In this document: positions 14,126 through 16,964 of the stretch, piece after piece
Layout: the number at the start of each line of letters is the position of its first letter
Numbering within the stretch: the stretch's first letter is position 1
Origin: Ruminococcaceae bacterium UBA6434
GTDB taxonomy: Bacteria > Bacillota > Clostridia > Oscillospirales > Acutalibacteraceae
Direction: 5' to 3'
Length of the DNA stretch: 16,964 nucleotides
NCBI GenBank assembly: GCA_002437245.1
Contig: DJOQ01000043.1
Coordinates: 1-16,964, forward strand
Program-made: the position numbers and the translations under genes
The notes under the pieces: generated by a model
What the model saw: the letters and a program-made list of their open reading frames with translations, nothing else
What the model was told of the DNA's origin: nothing
Database searches by the model: none

Positions 14126-16964
14126 ATGGTGAATGTCAAACCAGTAAAACTCGGAAGAAACACACGCATGAGCTTTTCTAAAATCAATGAGGTAATGGAG
14201 ATGCCCAATCTCATTGAGGTACAGAAAAATTCCTATCAATGGTTTCTTGACGAAGGTCTGAAGGAAGTATTCCGCGATGTCGCAGATATTACGGACTATT
14301 CCGGCAACCTTGTTTTGAGCTTTGTCGATTACAGAATGGACGATGCTCCCAAATACACCGTCAAGGAATGTAAAGAGAGGGACGCCACATACGCTGCTCC
14401 TTTAAGAGTTACTGCAAGGCTGCTCAACAAAGAAACGGGCGAAATTAAAGAAAGCGAAGTCTACATGGGCGATTTTCCGCTTATGACAGACAGCGGTACT
14501 TTCGTAATCAACGGCGCGGAGCGCGTTATCATTTCGCAGCTTGTCCGTTCTCCCAGCGTATACTACGGTATGACGCATGATAAAACGGGTAAAGAGCTCT
14601 ACTCGACCACCGTTATCCCCAACAGAGGCGCATGGCTCGAATATGAGACCGATCAGAACGACCTGTTTTATGTCAGAATAGACAAGAACAGAAAAATTTA
14701 CATCACTACATTTATCAGAGCACTCGGTCTTTCCTCCAACGAAGAGATACTTGAATTTTTCGGCTATGACGAGAGAATCAAGGCTACCCTCGAAAAGGAT
14801 ACTACCATAAATACCGAGCAGGCTCTTATCGAAGTATACAAGAGACTGCGTCCCGGCGAGCCTCCCACACTTGAGACCGCGCAGGCACAGCTTGATAATC
14901 TCTTCTTCGATCCGCACAGATATGACCTTTCAAGAGTAGGTCGCTACAAATACAACAAAAAACTTGCAATTTCCGCTCGCATAACCGGCTTTAAGGCCGA
15001 GGAGCCCATTATCAGTAACCTTACGGGCGAGGTTCTTGCGGACGCAGGCGAGACAATAACTCCCGAGCTTGCTTACAGAATAGAGCAGGAGGGCGTCAAT
15101 ACCGCCGTTATCGTAACTCCCGAGGAAAAGACCGTTAAGGTTTATTCAAACGGTATGGTTGACATCGGCGAGTATGTGCCCATGTTCTCGGAGGATGAAC
15201 TTGAGGATATAGGCATTAACGAGAAAGTACGTTTTACCGTACTTCAGGAAATCCTTGAAAAGTGCGGCGACGATAAAGACGCGCTTTCCGAAGAGCTTGC
15301 GGCTCGCTGCGACGACCTTATTCCGAAGCACATCATCATAGATGATATAATGGCTTCCATCAACTATCTTAACTGCATCGCAGACGGCGTCGGCACAACC
15401 GATGACATTGACCATCTCGGCAACCGTCGTATCCGTTCCGTCGGCGAGCTTCTTCAGAATCAGTTCAGAATAGGTTTCTCCAGAATGGAGAGAGTAGTCA
15501 AAGAGAGAATGACTCTTCAGGCTCAGGAGCCCGATAAGGTAACTCCCGCGGCTTTGATAAATATCCGTCCCGTTATGGCGGCTATAAAAGAGTTCTTCGG
15601 TTCGTCTCCGCTTTCTCAGTTCATGGATCAGACAAACCCCCTTGCAGAGCTTACTCATAAGAGAAGACTTTCCGCTCTCGGCCCCGGCGGTCTTTCACGT
15701 GACCGTGCAGGATTCGAGGTTCGTGACGTTCATTACAGCCACTACGGCCGTATGTGCCCCATAGAGACCCCCGAAGGACCGAACATCGGACTTATCTCTT
15801 ACCTTGCAACATTTGCAAGAATCAATAAATACGGCTTTATCGAGGCTCCGTTCCGCCGCATAGACAAGGAAACCGGAACGGTACTCGACGAAGTTACCTA
15901 TATGACCGCAGACGTTGAGGATAACTACAAGGTAGCTCAGGCTAATGAGCCTCTCGACGAAAACGGCAAGTTTATGCGTAAAAAGGTCAATGCACGTTAC
16001 CGTGACGAGTTCATGGAGCTTGAGGCAAACGAAGTTGACTATATGGACGTATCTCCCAAGATGGTTGTCTCCGTTGCAACCGCTATGATACCGTTCCTTG
16101 AGAACGATGATGCAAACCGTGCTCTCATGGGTTCAAACATGCAGAGGCAGGCAGTTCCGCTGCTCACCACCGAGTCGCCCATTGTCGGTACAGGTATGGA
16201 ATATAAGGCGGCTGTAGACAGCGGCACGGTAGTTCTCGCAAAGCGTGCAGGTACCGTAACCAAGGCTGACGCCGACACGGTTGAAATAACCACGGACGAC
16301 GGTTCGGTTGACCATTACGACATAATCAAATTTATGCGTTCAAACCAGGGCACCTGCATAAATCAGCGCCCGATAGTTTCCGAGGGTCAAAAGGTTGAGG
16401 CTCACGAAGTCATAGCCGACGGTCCCGCAACCTCAAACGGCGAGATTTCACTCGGTAAGAATGCACTTATCGGCTTTACCACATGGGAAGGCTACAACTA
16501 CGAGGACGCTGTTCTTATTAACGAAAAGCTTGTCCGCAACGATGTTTATACTTCAATTCATATAGAGGAATATGAGCTTGAGTCGAGAGACACCAAGCTC
16601 GGACCGGAAGACATTACAAGAGATATTCCGAATGTCGGCGAAGACGCTCTTTCCGATCTTGACGAAAACGGTATAATCCGTATCGGCGCCGAGGTTCACT
16701 CGGGCGATATACTCGTCGGTAAGGTAACACCTAAGGGCGAGACGGAGCTTACCGCAGAAGAGAGACTTCTCCGTGCAATATTCGGTGAAAAGGCAAGAGA
16801 GGTTCGCGATACTTCTCTTCGCGTACCGCACGGCGAATACGGTATAGTAGTAAATGTCGAAGTGTTCACAAGAGAAAACAGCGACGAGCTCAGCCCCGGC
16901 GTCAATAAAGTAGTACGCTGCTACATCGCTCAGAAACGTAAGATTTCCGTCGGCGATAAGATGG
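14126..16964 (+). CDS. rpoB: DNA-directed RNA polymerase beta subunit, 3'-truncated by the window end
   Basis: The first 946 residues of RpoB, out of roughly 1200 in Bacillota, are read without interruption to the last base. RpoB and RpoC form the catalytic cleft of RNA polymerase. Hallmarks are the opening MPNLIEVQKNSYQWF (28-42), GERVIISQLVRSPSVYY in variant form (about 131-147), the rifampicin region GSSPLSQFMDQTNPLAELTH (492-511) continuing KRRLSALGPGG, and CPIETPEGPNIGLISY. The last visible motif, K937-RKISVGD-K945-M, holds the two active-site lysines equivalent to E. coli Lys1065 and Lys1073. The start is ATG 14126; GGAGAG (14109-14114) is 11 bases upstream. In-frame GTG codons at 14114 and 14129 are less well placed. 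The gene has its own consensus promoter, and no ribosomal protein gene precedes it. Confidence 0.98.
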   Translation, partial: MVNVKPVKLGRNTRMSFSKINEVMEMPNLIEVQKNSYQWFLDEGLKEVFRDVADITDYSGNLVLSFVDYRMDDAPKYTVKECKERDATYAAPLRVTARLLNKETGEIKESEVYMGDFPLMTDSGTFVINGAERVIISQLVRSPSVYYGMTHDKTGKELYSTTVIPNRGAWLEYETDQNDLFYVRIDKNRKIYITTFIRALGLSSNEEILEFFGYDERIKATLEKDTTINTEQALIEVYKRLRPGEPPTLETAQAQLDNLFFDPHRYDLSRVGRYKYNKKLAISARITGFKAEEPIISNLTGEVLADAGETITPELAYRIEQEGVNTAVIVTPEEKTVKVYSNGMVDIGEYVPMFSEDELEDIGINEKVRFTVLQEILEKCGDDKDALSEELAARCDDLIPKHIIIDDIMASINYLNCIADGVGTTDDIDHLGNRRIRSVGELLQNQFRIGFSRMERVVKERMTLQAQEPDKVTPAALINIRPVMAAIKEFFGSSPLSQFMDQTNPLAELTHKRRLSALGPGGLSRDRAGFEVRDVHYSHYGRMCPIETPEGPNIGLISYLATFARINKYGFIEAPFRRIDKETGTVLDEVTYMTADVEDNYKVAQANEPLDENGKFMRKKVNARYRDEFMELEANEVDYMDVSPKMVVSVATAMIPFLENDDANRALMGSNMQRQAVPLLTTESPIVGTGMEYKAAVDSGTVVLAKRAGTVTKADADTVEITTDDGSVDHYDIIKFMRSNQGTCINQRPIVSEGQKVEAHEVIADGPATSNGEISLGKNALIGFTTWEGYNYEDAVLINEKLVRNDVYTSIHIEEYELESRDTKLGPEDITRDIPNVGEDALSDLDENGIIRIGAEVHSGDILVGKVTPKGETELTAEERLLRAIFGEKAREVRDTSLRVPHGEYGIVVNVEVFTRENSDELSPGVNKVVRCYIAQKRKISVGDKM

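Noticed and set aside
14402..16905. Several minus-strand open frames opposite rpoB
   Set aside because: RpoB is unmistakable on the plus strand throughout; the reverse frames have no family resemblance and no start signals.
1..16964. CRISPR arrays, insertion sequences, toxin-antitoxin or phage defence genes
   Set aside because: No regularly spaced repeats, transposase motifs or small toxin-antitoxin pairs were seen on either strand.

Overview
The window looks like chromosomal DNA of a Gram-positive, probably gut-associated Clostridia (Oscillospiraceae/Ruminococcaceae-like) bacterium. The reasons are AGGAGG-type ribosome binding sites, sigma-A promoters close to TTGACA/TATAAT, intrinsic terminators between transcription units, and an RpoB of Bacillota type. 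The species cannot be named from the sequence. No phage gene, transposase, CRISPR array or rRNA was seen.

Left part (1-2275). The left edge carries what reads as the last 21 bases of a serine tRNA, including CCA, but without a matching T-stem upstream. A terminator hairpin follows. Next come a BmrR-like MerR activator (222-1067) and an NAD(P)-dependent dehydrogenase of the 2,4-diaminopentanoate dehydrogenase type (1171-2196). The dehydrogenase promoter has the stretched 19-bp spacer typical of MerR targets, with a 21-bp dyad inside it. A similar 21-bp dyad sits at the regulator's own start. The two genes therefore look like a small self-contained inducible system whose effector and substrate are unknown.

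Middle part (2471-6065). A class I aminotransferase and a GNAT acetyltransferase form a two-gene unit (2528-4241). A consensus promoter then drives a 521-residue protein that joins an extended SDR domain to a C-terminal CxxC/CxxC zinc ribbon (4442-6007). A bidirectional terminator separates it from the convergent copper operon.

Copper operon (minus strand, 9367 down to 6085). CsoR repressor, a membrane-anchored HMA protein and a CopA Cu(I) ATPase follow one promoter that is covered by two near-identical CsoR-type operators. The last 69 residues of CopA are a complete CopZ-like domain beginning with its own ATG and a Shine-Dalgarno sequence, so a free copper chaperone may also be made from the same gene.

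Right part. A GH2 beta-galactosidase (9466-12621) lies downstream of a DUF815-type AAA+ ATPase (12664-13863), both on the minus strand. Divergent from them, a perfect TTGACA-N17-TATAAT promoter and a leader of about 190 nt precede rpoB (14126 to the window end, first 946 residues). The rpoB gene is not preceded by rplJ/rplL as is usual and appears to be transcribed independently.
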